In this document: positions 50,586 to 61,814 of the stretch, piece after piece
Layout of the letters: the number at the start of each line of letters is the position of its first letter
How positions within the stretch are numbered: the first letter of the stretch is position 1
Notes under the pieces: generated by a model
Told to the model about the DNA's origin: nothing
Databases searched by the model: none
The model's input: the letters and a program-made list of their open reading frames with translations, nothing else
Translations under genes and position numbers: made by a program
Assembly (NCBI RefSeq): GCF_009795845.1
Contig: NZ_WTEX01000006.1
Location: forward strand, 1 to 64,000
Source: Gilliamella sp. Lep-s35
GTDB taxonomy: Bacteria; Pseudomonadota; Gammaproteobacteria; Enterobacterales; Orbaceae
Length of the DNA stretch: 64,000 nucleotides
Direction of reading: 5' to 3'

Positions 50586-51191
50586 CTATTTAGCAACAAT
50601 TACCATCGCAGGGCGAATTAACCGGCCATTTAAGGTATAGCCTTTTTGGATGGTATTTACTATTTGACCTGATTGATGTTCTGGTGATTCCACCATACTA
50701 ATGGCTTGATGCACATCCGGATTTAGTTGTGAATCTTCAGTATTAATCACTTCAATACCAAATTTTTTGACAGTATCTAGGAATGATTTTAATGTCAGTT
50801 CTAACCCTTCAACAGTAGCTTTATGCTCAGGGTTGGTTTTATCTGTAGATTCTAAAGCTCTCTCTAAATTATCAATAACGGGGAGTAATTCATTAGAGAA
50901 TTTTTCTAGTGCAAATTTACGAGCTTTATCAACATCTTGTTCAACACGTTTACGAACATTATCAATTTCAGCTCGCGCACGAATCATGGCTTCGCTTTCA
51001 TTTTTTTTAGCCAACTGTAATGCTTGTTCTAGCTCTGCAATGCGTGTATCTTTTGCGTTTAATTGCTCTTCTAGACTTGGTTGCGCTGGGGTTTCTTGCT
51101 CGATAGTTTCTTCTGTTGGTGTATCAATATTAGTTTCGTTAGTTTCATTTTCTGACATATTTTTATCTTGCTCTGTCATAAGGTACTCCAA
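50586..51191 (-). CDS. grpE: Nucleotide exchange factor GrpE
   Basis: ADP-ADP/ATP exchange factor for DnaK. It has 201 residues (196 from MTEQDKNMSEN, which is the more usual start, at 51176). An acidic disordered N-terminus is followed by a long helix (ARAEIDNVRKRVEQDVDKAR) and the C-terminal beta domain ending NGRLIRPAMVIVAK. It lies divergent to nadK, as in E. coli. Confidence 0.96.
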   Translation of the reverse strand: MEYLMTEQDKNMSENETNETNIDTPTEETIEQETPAQPSLEEQLNAKDTRIAELEQALQLAKKNESEAMIRARAEIDNVRKRVEQDVDKARKFALEKFSNELLPVIDNLERALESTDKTNPEHKATVEGLELTLKSFLDTVKKFGIEVINTEDSQLNPDVHQAISMVESPEHQSGQIVNTIQKGYTLNGRLIRPAMVIVAK

Positions 51192-51334
51192 ATAATGTAG
51201 TCGAAAACTCAGTGAATAACGGTTATTATGGGGATAAATTTTATTATTACAAGCTTATTGGCATGTTGATATGCATTTTTTTGAACTAAAACTAAAAAAT
51301 ACATAGATTTATATAAAAATTACAAGGATATTTT

Positions 51335-52213
51335 ATGGATACACCTTTTAAATGCATTGGTCTCATTGGGCTTCCTCGTAAATTAGAGGCAATCGAAACT
51401 CATCAAGTGCTTTATGATTGGCTTGTTAGTCTTGGTATTCATGTGCTAGTTGAAGATCGCTTAGCGGATCATATTCAATTTCCAGTTAGCCATTACGCCT
51501 CGTTAGAAGCAATTGGTGAACAGGCTGACCTAGCCATTGTTGTGGGTGGTGATGGAAATATGCTACGTTCAGCTAGGTACTTGTCACACTATAAAATCAA
51601 AGTGATTGGTGTTAATCGAGGTAATCTCGGTTTCTTAACGGATATCTCGCATGAACAAGTGATTGAACAATTAAGTCCAGTTATTGCGGGTGAATATGAT
51701 GATGATCCTCGATTTTTACTTGAAGTTTCTATTTATGATAATGGTAAATTAATTAATTCAGGGTTTGCTGTTAACGAAATTGTCGTAACGCCAAATACTG
51801 TTGCTCATATGATTGATTACGATGTCTATATTAATGAACGCAATGCATTTTCACAACGTGCTGATGGCTTAATTATTGCAACACCAACAGGCTCTACTGC
51901 TTACTCGTTATCAGCAGGAGGTCCTATTTTAGCGCCACATTTAGATGCTTTAATTATTACCCCAATGTTTCCTCACTCGCTAGCGGTTAGACCATTAGTG
52001 ATTAAAAGTGATAACCCTATACGTCTAAAATTTCCAACAACAGCACTGGATCTCAATATTGCTTGTGATAGTCAGATTATTTTACCTGTCAAACCAACAC
52101 AAGATGTGATTATTCGCCGATCTTTATATGAATTTAATTTAATTCATACCAAAGATTATGATTATTTTAATAATCTTTCGACTAAGTTAGGATGGTCGCA
52201 AAAGATGTTTTAA
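51335..52213 (+). CDS. nadK: NAD kinase NadK
   Basis: Phosphorylates NAD to NADP. It has 292 residues, as in E. coli. The catalytic aspartate is D73 in VVGGDGNMLRSA; VNRGNLGFLTD and TPTGSTAYSLSAGGPIL complete the active site. The ribosome binding site is AAGGAT. It is divergent to grpE; recN, which follows it in E. coli, is not here. Confidence 0.97.
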   Translation: MDTPFKCIGLIGLPRKLEAIETHQVLYDWLVSLGIHVLVEDRLADHIQFPVSHYASLEAIGEQADLAIVVGGDGNMLRSARYLSHYKIKVIGVNRGNLGFLTDISHEQVIEQLSPVIAGEYDDDPRFLLEVSIYDNGKLINSGFAVNEIVVTPNTVAHMIDYDVYINERNAFSQRADGLIIATPTGSTAYSLSAGGPILAPHLDALIITPMFPHSLAVRPLVIKSDNPIRLKFPTTALDLNIACDSQIILPVKPTQDVIIRRSLYEFNLIHTKDYDYFNNLSTKLGWSQKMF

Positions 52214-52216
52214 TCT

Positions 52217-52260
52217 ATTTTTGTAAAAAACTTTCAGGAAAGTATGCGTTTTAGTATAAG
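52217..52260 (-). repeat. Dispersed intergenic repeat, copy G (inverted)
   Basis: The complement reads CTTATACTAAAACGCATACT, then TTCCTGAAAGTTTTTTACAA. It lies between convergent nadK and pgpA, so it is oriented as a downstream element of pgpA. Confidence 0.8.
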
Positions 52261-52268
52261 ATTACATC

Positions 52269-52766
52269 TTAAATAACCAATGTCATGATATAAACGGTGA
52301 ATGATGAAAAGATAGCGGCAATCACATCATCCACCATAATACCAAAACCGCCAGGTATGCGTTTATCAAACCAACGAATTGGCCACGGTTTTGCCATATC
52401 AAAAATCCTAAATGCTATAAAGGCTATCGCAATCCACATAACAGAAAGTTGTGGAATAAAAAATAGGGTGATCCACATGCCAACAAATTCATCCCATACT
52501 ATATGCCCTGAATCGTGAGTATGGGTATCATCCGATGTTTTTTGGCAAATAAAACAACCAAAAATAAAAGTCACTAAAATAAATACCCAGTATAAAGCTG
52601 GTTGTAAACCATAAAATAATAGCCAAAGTGGAATCGCCATTAACGATCCCATTGTTCCTGGCATAATTGGAGACAAACCACTACCTAGTCCTACAGCTAA
52701 AAAATGAATGGGATTGGTTAACTTGAGGAATTTTTTAAAATCTTTATTTCGTTCTTGTTTTGTCAT
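52269..52766 (-). CDS. pgpA: Phosphatidylglycerophosphatase A
   Basis: Membrane phosphatase of phosphatidylglycerol synthesis. It has 165 residues and about four hydrophobic segments. The PgpA signature is visible: GSGLSPIMPGTMGSL, VWDEFVGMWITL and FRIFDMAKPWPIRWFDKRIP followed by GGFGIMVDDVIA. It stands alone here; thiL, its usual upstream partner, is absent. Confidence 0.94.
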   Translation of the reverse strand: MTKQERNKDFKKFLKLTNPIHFLAVGLGSGLSPIMPGTMGSLMAIPLWLLFYGLQPALYWVFILVTFIFGCFICQKTSDDTHTHDSGHIVWDEFVGMWITLFFIPQLSVMWIAIAFIAFRIFDMAKPWPIRWFDKRIPGGFGIMVDDVIAAIFSSFTVYIMTLVI

Positions 52767-52786
52767 AATCCAATATTCTTTTAAAT

Positions 52787-52816
52787 AAAATTTGCCGACA
52801 TTAAGCCGGCAAAAAG
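52787..52816 (-). terminator. Terminator of argF
   Basis: On the minus strand TTTGCCG / CGGCAAA stem (52813-52807 and 52797-52791) followed by TTTTATTTAAAAG. Confidence 0.75.
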
Positions 52817-52865
52817 AAAGTGCCTAATTTTTTAGCTAAGCATTTAAGTATTGATTATGTCAATA

Positions 52866-53876
52866 TTATTCATCTTTGGTTAATGTTGCAACCATTACCG
52901 CTTTAATGGTATGCAGTCTGTTTTCTGCTTCATCAAAAACAATACTATGTTCAGATTCAAACACATCATTAGTCACTTCAAGTCCATTGGTTAAACCATA
53001 TTGAGCTGCCATTTGTTTACCGACGGTAGTGTTCATATCATGAAAAGCTGGTAAACAGTGCATGAATTTGACATTTGGATTATTGGTAAGTTTAATAACA
53101 TTTTCATTCACTTGATAAGGTGTTAATAATTTAACACGCTCATCCCAAACTTCCTTAGGTTCACCCATTGATACCCATACATCAGTATATAAAAAGTCGA
53201 CGTCTTTAACTCCTTTGGCAACATCTTCTGTTAAAATAATTTTTGCACCCGTATTTTTTGCAATATCTTGGCACTTTTGTACAAGTTCGGCTTCGGGATG
53301 ACAGGCCTTTGGTGCAACTAAACGAATTTCCATTCCCATTAAAGCCGCACCTTCCATTAACGAATTTCCCATGTTATTACGGGCATCACCTAAATAGGCA
53401 AATTTAATACTACTTAATGGGCGATTGCCTATATGCTCTTTCATCGTCATAAAATCGGCTAATATTTGGGTTGGATGTGCTTCGGTCGTTAAGCCATTCC
53501 ATACTGGTACACCAGCATATTGAGCTAATGTTTCAACGATCTCTTGACCATAACCACGGTACTCAATACCGTCATACATTCGCCCAAGTACTCGAGCTGT
53601 ATCTGCAATTGATTCTTTATGCCCAATTTGACTACCACTTGGCCCTAAATAAGTGACATTTGCACCTTGATCAAATGCACCAACCTCAAATGCACAACGC
53701 GTACGGGTGGAGTCTTTCTCAAAAATTAACGCGATATTTTTACCAATCAAATGTTGTTGTTCTTGCCCTTGTCGTTTAGCTTGTTTTAATTCAATAGCAA
53801 GATTAATTAATTGATTAATTTCGGTAGGGGTAAAATCAAGTAACCGTAAAAAATGGCGCTGATAAAAACCGTGCAT
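52866..53876 (-). CDS. argF: Ornithine carbamoyltransferase
   Basis: Forms citrulline from ornithine and carbamoyl phosphate. It has 336 residues. The carbamoyl-phosphate loop STRTR is at 56-60, the ornithine-binding DVWVSMGE and the MHCLPAFHD motif are intact. E. coli has argF and argI, which cannot be separated here. It is divergent from carAB, which supplies its carbamoyl phosphate, and the shared region holds ArgR-type boxes. Confidence 0.95.
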   Translation of the reverse strand: MHGFYQRHFLRLLDFTPTEINQLINLAIELKQAKRQGQEQQHLIGKNIALIFEKDSTRTRCAFEVGAFDQGANVTYLGPSGSQIGHKESIADTARVLGRMYDGIEYRGYGQEIVETLAQYAGVPVWNGLTTEAHPTQILADFMTMKEHIGNRPLSSIKFAYLGDARNNMGNSLMEGAALMGMEIRLVAPKACHPEAELVQKCQDIAKNTGAKIILTEDVAKGVKDVDFLYTDVWVSMGEPKEVWDERVKLLTPYQVNENVIKLTNNPNVKFMHCLPAFHDMNTTVGKQMAAQYGLTNGLEVTNDVFESEHSIVFDEAENRLHTIKAVMVATLTKDE

Positions 53877-53916
53877 GATAAGCTCCTAAATGGCGATAAA
53901 TATTTGTACGATTCTA

Positions 53917-53934
53917 TTTGAATAATTATGCAAA
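53917..53934 (-). promoter_or_regulatory. ARG box of argF
   Basis: TGAATAATTATGCA (53919-53932) matches 13 of 14 positions of the core ArgR consensus TGAATWWWWATTCA. It lies about 42 bp before the argF start. I did not find a clear second box 21 bp away. Confidence 0.65.
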
Positions 53935-54093
53935 TTCAAGCTAAACATAATAATACGAATAATATTTTATTTGTTTTTGTCGTTAAGTCTCAAAAATGAG
54001 ACATTATTATCTATTTATTTTTTATAATATTGCTTTTTTTGTTTAAAAATTTGTAATAAAATGATTAAATATTGTCTGCTAAAAATGAATTGA

Positions 54094-54132
54094 ATTGTAT
54101 TTTTATTCATTTATATTGATTTTTTATTCAAA
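54094..54132 (+). promoter_or_regulatory. Tandem ARG boxes of carAB
   Basis: TGTATTTTTATTCA (54096-54109) and TGATTTTTTATTCA (54117-54130) each match 13 of 14 core positions of the ArgR consensus. Their start-to-start distance is exactly 21 bp, the phase of paired ARG boxes bound by one ArgR hexamer. They end 17 bp before the carA ATG. Confidence 0.78.
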
Positions 54133-54146
54133 AGGCCTTTTAAATC

Positions 54147-55307
54147 ATGCAAACTTATGCCCTCTTTATGTTACAAGATGGTTCACAATTTGTTGGTAAG
54201 TCAATTGGTGCTGACGGACAAGCTGTTGGTGAAGTAGTGTTTAATACATCAATGACTGGTTACCAAGAAATTCTTACTGATCCTTCTTATTGCGAACAAT
54301 TAGTGACATTAACTTATCCACATATTGGTAATGTTGGCACGAACAATGAAGATGCCGAGTCAAAGCAAGTTTATGCAAAAGGGCTGATCATTCGTGATTT
54401 ACCATTATTAGCTAGTAATTATAGAAATGAACTCGATCTTTCTAGCTATTTAAAAAAACATAATGTTATTGCCATTGCAGATATTGATACGCGGCGCTTA
54501 ACCCGTATTTTGCGTGAAAAAGGTGCACAGCATGGCGTCATCATAACAGCAACGGACAAAACGAGCTTACTTGAAAAAGCCGAAATAGCTAAACAGCAGG
54601 CAATCGATTTTAAAGGATTAAGCGGGCTTGATTTAGCCAAAGAAGTGACTTGTTTGACAAGTTATATTTGGTCACAAGGCATATGGACAAGGCAACAGAA
54701 ACAGCCTGCTCCAAAACCAGAAAGCCAATTACCATATCATGTTGTTGCTTATGATTTTGGTGTAAAACACAATATTTTACGAATGCTAGTTGAACGTGGT
54801 TGTCGATTAACTGTCGTGCCGGCAAAAACAACGGCAGACGAAGTACTTGCATTAAATCCTGACGGTATCTTCTTGTCTAATGGACCCGGTGATCCCGCTC
54901 CATGCACTTATGCCATTGATGCTATTAAGCAATTTTTAAACACAGATATTCCTATTTTTGGCATTTGTTTAGGTCATCAACTTCTTGCGCTTGCTTGTGG
55001 TGCTAGAACTATCAAAATGAAGTTTGGTCATCATGGTGGTAATCATCCTGTTAAAGATCTAGAAAATAATAAGGTAATGATCACTGCACAAAATCACGGT
55101 TTCGCTGTAGATGAGGCAAGCTTACCAGCTCATTTACGAGCGACGCACAAATCACTGTTCGATGGTTCATTACAAGGCATTCATCACAATCAAAAACCAG
55201 CTTTTAGTTTTCAAGGTCATCCTGAAGCCAGTCCTGGGCCTCATGATGCCGCACCTCTTTTTGACCACTTTATTGAGTTAATTAAAATTTATAAGCAGGA
55301 GCAATAA
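54147..55307 (+). CDS. carA: Carbamoyl-phosphate synthase small subunit
   Basis: Glutaminase subunit delivering ammonia to CarB. It has 386 residues. The N-terminal CarA-specific domain ([20 protein letters not shown]-like region) is followed by a GATase with the nucleophile cysteine in [17 protein letters not shown] and the His/Glu pair in [11 protein letters not shown]. carB follows after 2 bp. Confidence 0.97.
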   Translation: MQTYALFMLQDGSQFVGKSIGADGQAVGEVVFNTSMTGYQEILTDPSYCEQLVTLTYPHIGNVGTNNEDAESKQVYAKGLIIRDLPLLASNYRNELDLSSYLKKHNVIAIADIDTRRLTRILREKGAQHGVIITATDKTSLLEKAEIAKQQAIDFKGLSGLDLAKEVTCLTSYIWSQGIWTRQQKQPAPKPESQLPYHVVAYDFGVKHNILRMLVERGCRLTVVPAKTTADEVLALNPDGIFLSNGPGDPAPCTYAIDAIKQFLNTDIPIFGICLGHQLLALACGARTIKMKFGHHGGNHPVKDLENNKVMITAQNHGFAVDEASLPAHLRATHKSLFDGSLQGIHHNQKPAFSFQGHPEASPGPHDAAPLFDHFIELIKIYKQEQ

Positions 55308-55309
55308 TT

Positions 55310-58300
55310 ATGGCTAAGCGAACAGACATAAAAAGTATACTAATTATTGGCGCTGGCCCAATTGTTATTGGTCAAGCATGTGAATTTGATTATTCTGGTG
55401 CACAAGCTTGTAAAGCGCTGCGTGAAGAAGGTTATCGTGTTATTTTAGTTAACTCTAATCCAGCCACTATCATGACAGATCCTGAAATGGCTGATGCCAC
55501 TTATATTGAACCCATTCATTGGACAAGCGTTCGTAAGATTATTGAACAAGAAAGGCCAGACGCCATTTTACCAACCATGGGCGGTCAAACAGCGTTAAAC
55601 TGTGCATTAGAGCTTGAAAAACAAGGTGTATTGAAAGAATTTAATGTTGAAATGATTGGTGCAACAGCCGATGCTATCGATAAAGCCGAAGATCGAAAAC
55701 GCTTTGATGAGGCGATGAAAAAAATTGGTCTTGATACCGCTCGCTCAGGGATTGCTCATTCGCTTAAAGAAGCTTACGCCGTTCTTGATCAAGTCGGTTT
55801 TCCTTGCATTATTCGTCCATCATTTACCATGGGGGGCACTGGTGGCGGTATTGCTTATAATACCGAAGAGTTTGACGAAATTTGTACTCGAGGACTTGAT
55901 CTTTCGCCAACCAATGAACTACTTATTGATGAATCATTAATTGGTTGGAAAGAATATGAAATGGAAGTAGTTCGAGACAAAAATGATAACTGCATTATTG
56001 TTTGTTCAATTGAAAACTTTGATCCAATGGGTATTCATACAGGTGATTCAATTACGGTGGCTCCGGCACAAACCTTGACTGATAAAGAATACCAAATCAT
56101 GCGTAACGCTTCGATCGCGGTACTGCGTGAAATTGGTGTTGAAACTGGTGGCTCCAATGTACAATTTTCGGTTGATCCAAAGACAGGACGATTAATTGTT
56201 ATTGAGATGAATCCACGGGTGTCGCGATCATCTGCCTTAGCTTCGAAAGCAACGGGCTTTCCTATCGCGAAAATCGCCGCTAAACTGGCTGTCGGTTATA
56301 CGCTTGATGAATTATCTAATGATATAACAGGCGGAAAAACCCCTGCTTCATTTGAACCGTCAATTGATTATGTTGTCACCAAAATTCCACGCTTTAATTT
56401 TGAAAAATTTGCTGGTTGTAACGATCGTTTAACCACACAAATGAAATCAGTTGGTGAAGTGATGGCCATTGGGCGCACCTTCCAAGAATCAATACAAAAA
56501 GCGTTGCGAGGGCTTGAAGTTGGCGCTTCAGGATTTGATCCTAAAATTGATAATCATACTGATGAAAAAAATATCACCAAAATTCGTTATGAGCTCCAAG
56601 AAGCGGGCGCTGATCGGATTTGGTATATTGCTGATGCTTTTAGAGCAGGATTCAACTTAGAAGATATCTTTTTACTAACCAATATTGATCGTTGGTTTTT
56701 AGTACAAATTGAAGAGTTGGTTAACCTTGAAAACAAGCTAAAGGAACAATCACTTGCACAGCTTGATCAAGAAACATTGTGGCAATTAAAACGTAAAGGT
56801 TTTTCAGATTTACGCATCGCCAAATTGCTTAATACCACAGAACAAGCTGTTCGCGATTTACGTCATCAATATCAAATTCACCCTGTTTATAAACGTGTTG
56901 ATACCTGTGCGGCTGAATTTGCAACAGATACCGCTTATCTTTATTCAACCTATGAGCAAGAGTGTGAAGCTAATCCTCAATTTAGCCGTAAAAAAATTAT
57001 GATCCTTGGTGGTGGTCCTAATCGGATCGGACAAGGTATTGAGTTTGATTATTGCTGTGTACATGCGGCATTGGCACTGCGTGAGGATGGTTATGAGACC
57101 ATTATGGTTAACTGTAATCCCGAAACGGTTTCAACCGATTACGATACTTCTGACCGCCTCTATTTTGAGCCAGTTACGCTTGAAGATGTGCTTGAAATTG
57201 CACATGTTGAAAAACCAGATGGTGTTATTGTGCAATACGGTGGGCAAACACCGCTAAAACTTGCTCGTGCGCTTGAAGCAGCAGGGCTACCAATTATTGG
57301 TACCTCACCTGATGCTATAGATAAAGCTGAAGATCGTAAACGCTTTCAAGAAGTCGTCGATAAACTGAAATTAAAACAACCTGTCAACGCCACAGTGACC
57401 GATATTAATGAGGCTGTCATTGAAGCAGAAAAAATAGGTTATCCATTAGTGGTTAGACCTTCTTATGTATTAGGAGGTCGCGCAATGGAAATTGTCTATA
57501 ATGAACAAGATTTAAGGCGTTATTTTAAAACAGCGGTAAGCGAATCAAATAATGCACCAGTCTTACTTGATCACTTTTTAGATGATGCAATTGAAGTTGA
57601 TATTGATGTAATTGCTGATGGTGAGCAAATCCTGATTGGTGGCATTATGGAACATATTGAACAAGCAGGCATTCACTCTGGTGATTCTGCTTGCTCACTG
57701 CCAACCCACACCTTAACTGCAGATATTTTAGACAAACTACGACAACAAGCCAAACAATTAGCACTTGAACTCAATGTAAAAGGTTTAATGAATGGGCAAT
57801 TTGCGGTGAAAGATAATCAAATTTATTTGATCGAAATCAATCCTCGTGCAGCTCGCACTGTACCTTTTGTCTCAAAAGCAACAGGTTTACCATTGGCGAA
57901 AATAGCGGCTCGCGTGATGACGGGGCAATCACTTGCCAAGCAAAATGTGACTAAAGAGGTGATTCCTCCTTATTATTCGGTAAAAGAAGTGGTATTACCG
58001 TTTAATAAATTCAGTGGTGTCGACCCAATATTAGGTCCTGAAATGCGCTCAACTGGTGAAGTAATGGGAATCGGTAAAACCTTTGCTGAAGCCTTTGCTA
58101 AAGCCCAGCTGGGTAGTTTATCCAATATGAAAAAATCAGGGAAAGCATTATTATCGGTTCGCGATCAGGATAAAACAAGGCTGTTAGAGATAGCTAAACG
58201 GTTAATTACTCATGGGTTTAGTATTGATGCAACTATTGGCACGGCAAAGGTATTACAACAAGCAAATATACCATGCCAAGTCGTAAAAAAAGAAAACGAA

Positions 58301-58525
58301 GGGCGACCAAATATCCATGACCATATAAAAAATGGCGAATATAGCTATATTCTTAATACCACCTCTGGGCGAGCAGCTATTGAAGCCTCAAAAGTATTAC
58401 GTCGAAGTGCCATTCAATATAAGGTACATTACGATACCACGATGAATGCTGCCTATGCTACAACTGCAGCGCTAGATTACGATCCAGCACAAACTGTAAC
58501 GCCATTACAGCAACTTTATTGCTAA
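55310..58525 (+). CDS. carB: Carbamoyl-phosphate synthase large subunit
   Basis: Makes carbamoyl phosphate from bicarbonate, ammonia and two ATP for arginine and pyrimidines. It has 1071 residues. Two homologous ATP-grasp halves are visible, starting [20 protein letters not shown] and [20 protein letters not shown], followed by an MGS-type allosteric domain (from about 935). It is the distal gene of the carAB operon. Confidence 0.98.
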   Translation: MAKRTDIKSILIIGAGPIVIGQACEFDYSGAQACKALREEGYRVILVNSNPATIMTDPEMADATYIEPIHWTSVRKIIEQERPDAILPTMGGQTALNCALELEKQGVLKEFNVEMIGATADAIDKAEDRKRFDEAMKKIGLDTARSGIAHSLKEAYAVLDQVGFPCIIRPSFTMGGTGGGIAYNTEEFDEICTRGLDLSPTNELLIDESLIGWKEYEMEVVRDKNDNCIIVCSIENFDPMGIHTGDSITVAPAQTLTDKEYQIMRNASIAVLREIGVETGGSNVQFSVDPKTGRLIVIEMNPRVSRSSALASKATGFPIAKIAAKLAVGYTLDELSNDITGGKTPASFEPSIDYVVTKIPRFNFEKFAGCNDRLTTQMKSVGEVMAIGRTFQESIQKALRGLEVGASGFDPKIDNHTDEKNITKIRYELQEAGADRIWYIADAFRAGFNLEDIFLLTNIDRWFLVQIEELVNLENKLKEQSLAQLDQETLWQLKRKGFSDLRIAKLLNTTEQAVRDLRHQYQIHPVYKRVDTCAAEFATDTAYLYSTYEQECEANPQFSRKKIMILGGGPNRIGQGIEFDYCCVHAALALREDGYETIMVNCNPETVSTDYDTSDRLYFEPVTLEDVLEIAHVEKPDGVIVQYGGQTPLKLARALEAAGLPIIGTSPDAIDKAEDRKRFQEVVDKLKLKQPVNATVTDINEAVIEAEKIGYPLVVRPSYVLGGRAMEIVYNEQDLRRYFKTAVSESNNAPVLLDHFLDDAIEVDIDVIADGEQILIGGIMEHIEQAGIHSGDSACSLPTHTLTADILDKLRQQAKQLALELNVKGLMNGQFAVKDNQIYLIEINPRAARTVPFVSKATGLPLAKIAARVMTGQSLAKQNVTKEVIPPYYSVKEVVLPFNKFSGVDPILGPEMRSTGEVMGIGKTFAEAFAKAQLGSLSNMKKSGKALLSVRDQDKTRLLEIAKRLITHGFSIDATIGTAKVLQQANIPCQVVKKENEGRPNIHDHIKNGEYSYILNTTSGRAAIEASKVLRRSAIQYKVHYDTTMNAAYATTAALDYDPAQTVTPLQQLYC

Positions 58526-58534
58526 TCACAAAGA

Positions 58535-58562
58535 TAAAGACGAGAATTGCTCGTCTTTAAAA
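58535..58562 (+). terminator. Terminator of carAB
   Basis: Stem AAAGACGAG / CTCGTCTTT (58536-58544 and 58550-58558) with a 5-nt loop and a weak T-tract. Confidence 0.72.
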
Positions 58563-58695
58563 ATTCCATCCACAATATAATAATTTAGAAATCACGCAAT
58601 TGTTCTTAATAAACAATAAAATGCTCGTTTTTGATACAGAATAATGTTAATTTATTTTCTATATTTCAATCAATTTAATTAGTTATTATCATGAT

Positions 58696-61600
58696 ATGAT
58701 TCATTCTTCTGATTCAAAAAACATTCAATTAATTACAACCATAGCGGCACTACTTCATGATTTAGGTAAAGCAACGATTGGTTTTCAATCTAAATTACGA
58801 GCAGAAATGGTGGTGGCGGCTGATCCTTACCGACATGAATGGATTTCGTTACAATTATTTTTATTAATGATTCAAGACTGCACCACGAACGAAGCCTTAT
58901 TTGATCGATTAGCGCATTTTGATCAATATCAACAACAGAATCCTAATTGGCACAAGCAGCTTACCAAAGTCGACAAAAATGATCTCACGCAGTTACCGTT
59001 ATTGGCACAATGGATTGCGTGGCTCATTGTGTCGCATCATAGAATGCCGTTTTTAACGACTTCATTAGGTGGTAATAAAAAAAAGAAACAAGAAAAAGAT
59101 TCATATCTCTCAGGCTTAAAAATAACTACCTTTTATAAAATATTGAATGCAGTTGATGGGTGGGTTAAAAATAGTCATAGTCAACACACTTCACCCAATG
59201 ATTTTTGGCAGCTTAAAAGCGATATTACCTTAAGCCAGCTTTGGCTGAAAAAACTAAGCCGTTATGCAACCAAAGCCCTAAATCATGTTCCCTTAATGCA
59301 ATTGTCTAATATTGACGCGTTTTTATTGCATATTTCACGTTTAAGCTTAATGGTGGCTGATCATAACTACTCAAGTTTATCTTTATCAAATGACGAAGCA
59401 AAAAGAAATAGGGAAATACTGATTGCTAACACAAATTACCAAAAAGAAGCCAAACAGTGTTTGGATGATCATTTGGTCGGTGTAGCTAATTTTTCAGCCC
59501 GTTTTGCTCGTTTATTACCTAAAATAACCACGGAATTACCCGCAATTAATCAACATAAACCCTTTACCAAACGAACAACTATAAAACGATTCCAATGGCA
59601 AAATCATGCTTTTGATTTAGCAAAAAGTTATCAAAATGTCTCCGATGAATGTGGCTTTTTTGGTGTGAATATGGCATCGACTGGCTGTGGTAAAACCTTA
59701 GCCAATGGGCGGATTATGTATGCGCTTTCAAATCCAAAACGGGGCGTGCGTTTTACCATTGCATTGGGATTACGTGTTTTAACGTTGCAAACAGGTAAAG
59801 CATTAAGAGAAAGATTACACTTAAGTGATGAACATCTGGCGATTTTAGTGGGTGGGCGTGCAACAAAAACCTTGTTTGAACTGAGTAAGGAAGACATTGA
59901 ACAAAACGATTCTCAAAAAAAATCAGAAAACCAAGGTAGTGAATCTATCGAATCGTTACTTGATGAATATATTGATGTAGCTGAAAGTGGTATTGCTGAT
60001 TGTGAATTAGGTACTATTATCGAAGACAGTAAAGCACGGCAATTACTTTATGCGCCTATTGTGACATGCACAATTGACCATATTATTCAAGCTAGCGAAT
60101 GTAGCCGAGGCGGTAAATATATTGCACCAACGTTAAGATTGTTAACCTCAGATTTGATTTTAGATGAGCCAGATGATTTTGATCAACACGACTTGCCTGC
60201 ACTAGCGCGTTTAGTCCATTTAGCTGGATTGTTTGGGAGCAAAGTACTGCTGTCATCGGCGACCTTAACGCCAGATTTAATTGCCGGATTATTTGATGCT
60301 TACCAAGCAGGGCGAAAAATTTGGAATCAAAATAACCAATATGCCGATAATGCCATTGTATGTGGTTGGTTTGATGAATATGAACAGTCGATATCACAAA
60401 TTGCTGATACCAAAACGTTTAGCGATCACCATCAACAATTTGTAGCAATGCGCATTCATCAATTAGCACAAAGTGCAATCCGTCGTCAAGGGTATATTTT
60501 AGATCTACTAAATTACCAAGAAAATAAAACAGAAAACCAAAAAATTAATTATGGTGTGCTAGCTAAACAACTATTAGATCAAGCTTATCAATTTCACCAA
60601 GATCATCATCAAATTGATAAAAAATCACAAAAAAAGGTAAGTATCGGTTTAATGCGTTTTGCCCATACAGAAGATGTTATTTCACTTACCGAACAAATTT
60701 ACGAACAAAAGAAGTTACCTAGTGATACTGCTTTTCATATCGTGGTTTATCATGCTCGACAACTGCTGTTATTGCGTAGCCAATTAGAAGAAAAACTTGA
60801 TAGAATTTTAAATCGCAGTGATGAACAGGCACTATTTAACCAACCTGAAATTTGTCAAGCTATAAAAGGTAGCAAGAAAGAAAATCATATCTTTATTGTG
60901 ATTGGCACACCAGTCACCGAAGTCGGTCGTGATCATGATTATGATTGGGCGATTGTCGAACCATCATCCATGCGATCTATTATCCAGTTAGTAGGGCGAG
61001 TATGGCGTCACCGACCACAAAAAATCGCGCAGAAAGCCAATGTAGCCATATTAGGATCGAATTTAAAAGCAATTGAATCTAATTATCGTACGGATCAAGC
61101 CTGTTTTACTAAACCAGGGTTTGAAGAAGAGCAATTATTTTTGCTGAAAACCCATAAAACCCATGAACTAATTCCTGAGCATCAGTTAGTAAATATTGAT
61201 GCAGTTCCACGTATTAAGTCTTGCCCAGAAGATGGGCTAACGCTAGCCGAATTAGAACATAAGGTCATGGCAGATCTGTTTGCGATTAATGCCCGTAAAA
61301 GTAATTATGTGACCAGCTATTGGCAACAAGGCTTAGCTCATCACCATTGTGTGCATTTACAGGCGATTTCACCATTTAGAGGAAATGATGAGACACAAGA
61401 TGAATATATTTGCCAACTCGACGACGATGGCGATTATCAATTTAGTTATGCAGATATAGCATGGCAAACACCAGATGAACGCTGCGAAGATACCCAAAAT
61501 AGTATAATTGAATATAAAAACTGGTTATTTGATAATCCTAACATTCAACCTTGGCTAATTAATAGTGTCGAGCAAGCCATAGCAAGAATAACCGAATATT

Positions 61601-61713
61601 TCCCAAATAAAACGCCATATCGCTTAGCGAATGAATTTTGTAGCGTAAGCTTATATCGTAATAGCAGTTGGTATTTTCATCCTTATTTAGGATTTTATGA
61701 AAAGAAAGGATAA
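58696..61713 (+). CDS. cas3: Type I-F Cas3 helicase-nuclease lacking the Cas2 domain
   Basis: Degrades target DNA after recruitment by the Csy complex. It has 1005 residues. The HD nuclease starts at once, H21-D22 in AALLHDLGKATIGFQ, with YRHEWISLQLF and IVSHHRMPF following. Helicase motifs are intact: Walker A STGCGKT (about 328-334), LILDEPDDFD (about 487-496), LLSSATL and QLVGRVWRHR (about 764). The C-terminus WYFHPYLGFYEKKG is typical of I-F. The roughly 100-residue N-terminal Cas2 domain normally fused here is absent: an in-frame stop at 58648 limits any extension to 15 codons and carB ends 170 bp upstream. No cas1 is adjacent. Confidence 0.93.
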   Translation: MIHSSDSKNIQLITTIAALLHDLGKATIGFQSKLRAEMVVAADPYRHEWISLQLFLLMIQDCTTNEALFDRLAHFDQYQQQNPNWHKQLTKVDKNDLTQLPLLAQWIAWLIVSHHRMPFLTTSLGGNKKKKQEKDSYLSGLKITTFYKILNAVDGWVKNSHSQHTSPNDFWQLKSDITLSQLWLKKLSRYATKALNHVPLMQLSNIDAFLLHISRLSLMVADHNYSSLSLSNDEAKRNREILIANTNYQKEAKQCLDDHLVGVANFSARFARLLPKITTELPAINQHKPFTKRTTIKRFQWQNHAFDLAKSYQNVSDECGFFGVNMASTGCGKTLANGRIMYALSNPKRGVRFTIALGLRVLTLQTGKALRERLHLSDEHLAILVGGRATKTLFELSKEDIEQNDSQKKSENQGSESIESLLDEYIDVAESGIADCELGTIIEDSKARQLLYAPIVTCTIDHIIQASECSRGGKYIAPTLRLLTSDLILDEPDDFDQHDLPALARLVHLAGLFGSKVLLSSATLTPDLIAGLFDAYQAGRKIWNQNNQYADNAIVCGWFDEYEQSISQIADTKTFSDHHQQFVAMRIHQLAQSAIRRQGYILDLLNYQENKTENQKINYGVLAKQLLDQAYQFHQDHHQIDKKSQKKVSIGLMRFAHTEDVISLTEQIYEQKKLPSDTAFHIVVYHARQLLLLRSQLEEKLDRILNRSDEQALFNQPEICQAIKGSKKENHIFIVIGTPVTEVGRDHDYDWAIVEPSSMRSIIQLVGRVWRHRPQKIAQKANVAILGSNLKAIESNYRTDQACFTKPGFEEEQLFLLKTHKTHELIPEHQLVNIDAVPRIKSCPEDGLTLAELEHKVMADLFAINARKSNYVTSYWQQGLAHHHCVHLQAISPFRGNDETQDEYICQLDDDGDYQFSYADIAWQTPDERCEDTQNSIIEYKNWLFDNPNIQPWLINSVEQAIARITEYFPNKTPYRLANEFCSVSLYRNSSWYFHPYLGFYEKKG

Positions 61714-61726
61714 AAGAATATTGTTT

Positions 61727-61768
61727 TTATACTGAAACACATAGTTACCTGAAACTTTTTGACAAAAT
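61727..61768 (+). repeat. Dispersed intergenic repeat, copy H
   Basis: TTATACTGAAACACATAGTT then ACCTGAAACTTTTTGACAAA, just after cas3 and very close to copy C after the atp operon. Confidence 0.8.
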
Positions 61769-61814
61769 ATCGTCAGGTGCATAATGGTTGCTAGTAAAAG
61801 TGAAGTAATTCTTT

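Noticed and set aside
58640-58660. Second target of the pseudo-spacer before cas3 (TGTTAA)
   Set aside because: Only six bases match and the preceding dinucleotide is AA, not a CC PAM.
58526-58695. A Cas2 domain hidden in another frame before cas3
   Set aside because: Only 170 bp lie between carB and cas3, they contain the carB terminator, and the cas3 frame is closed by a stop at 58648. About 270 bp would be needed.
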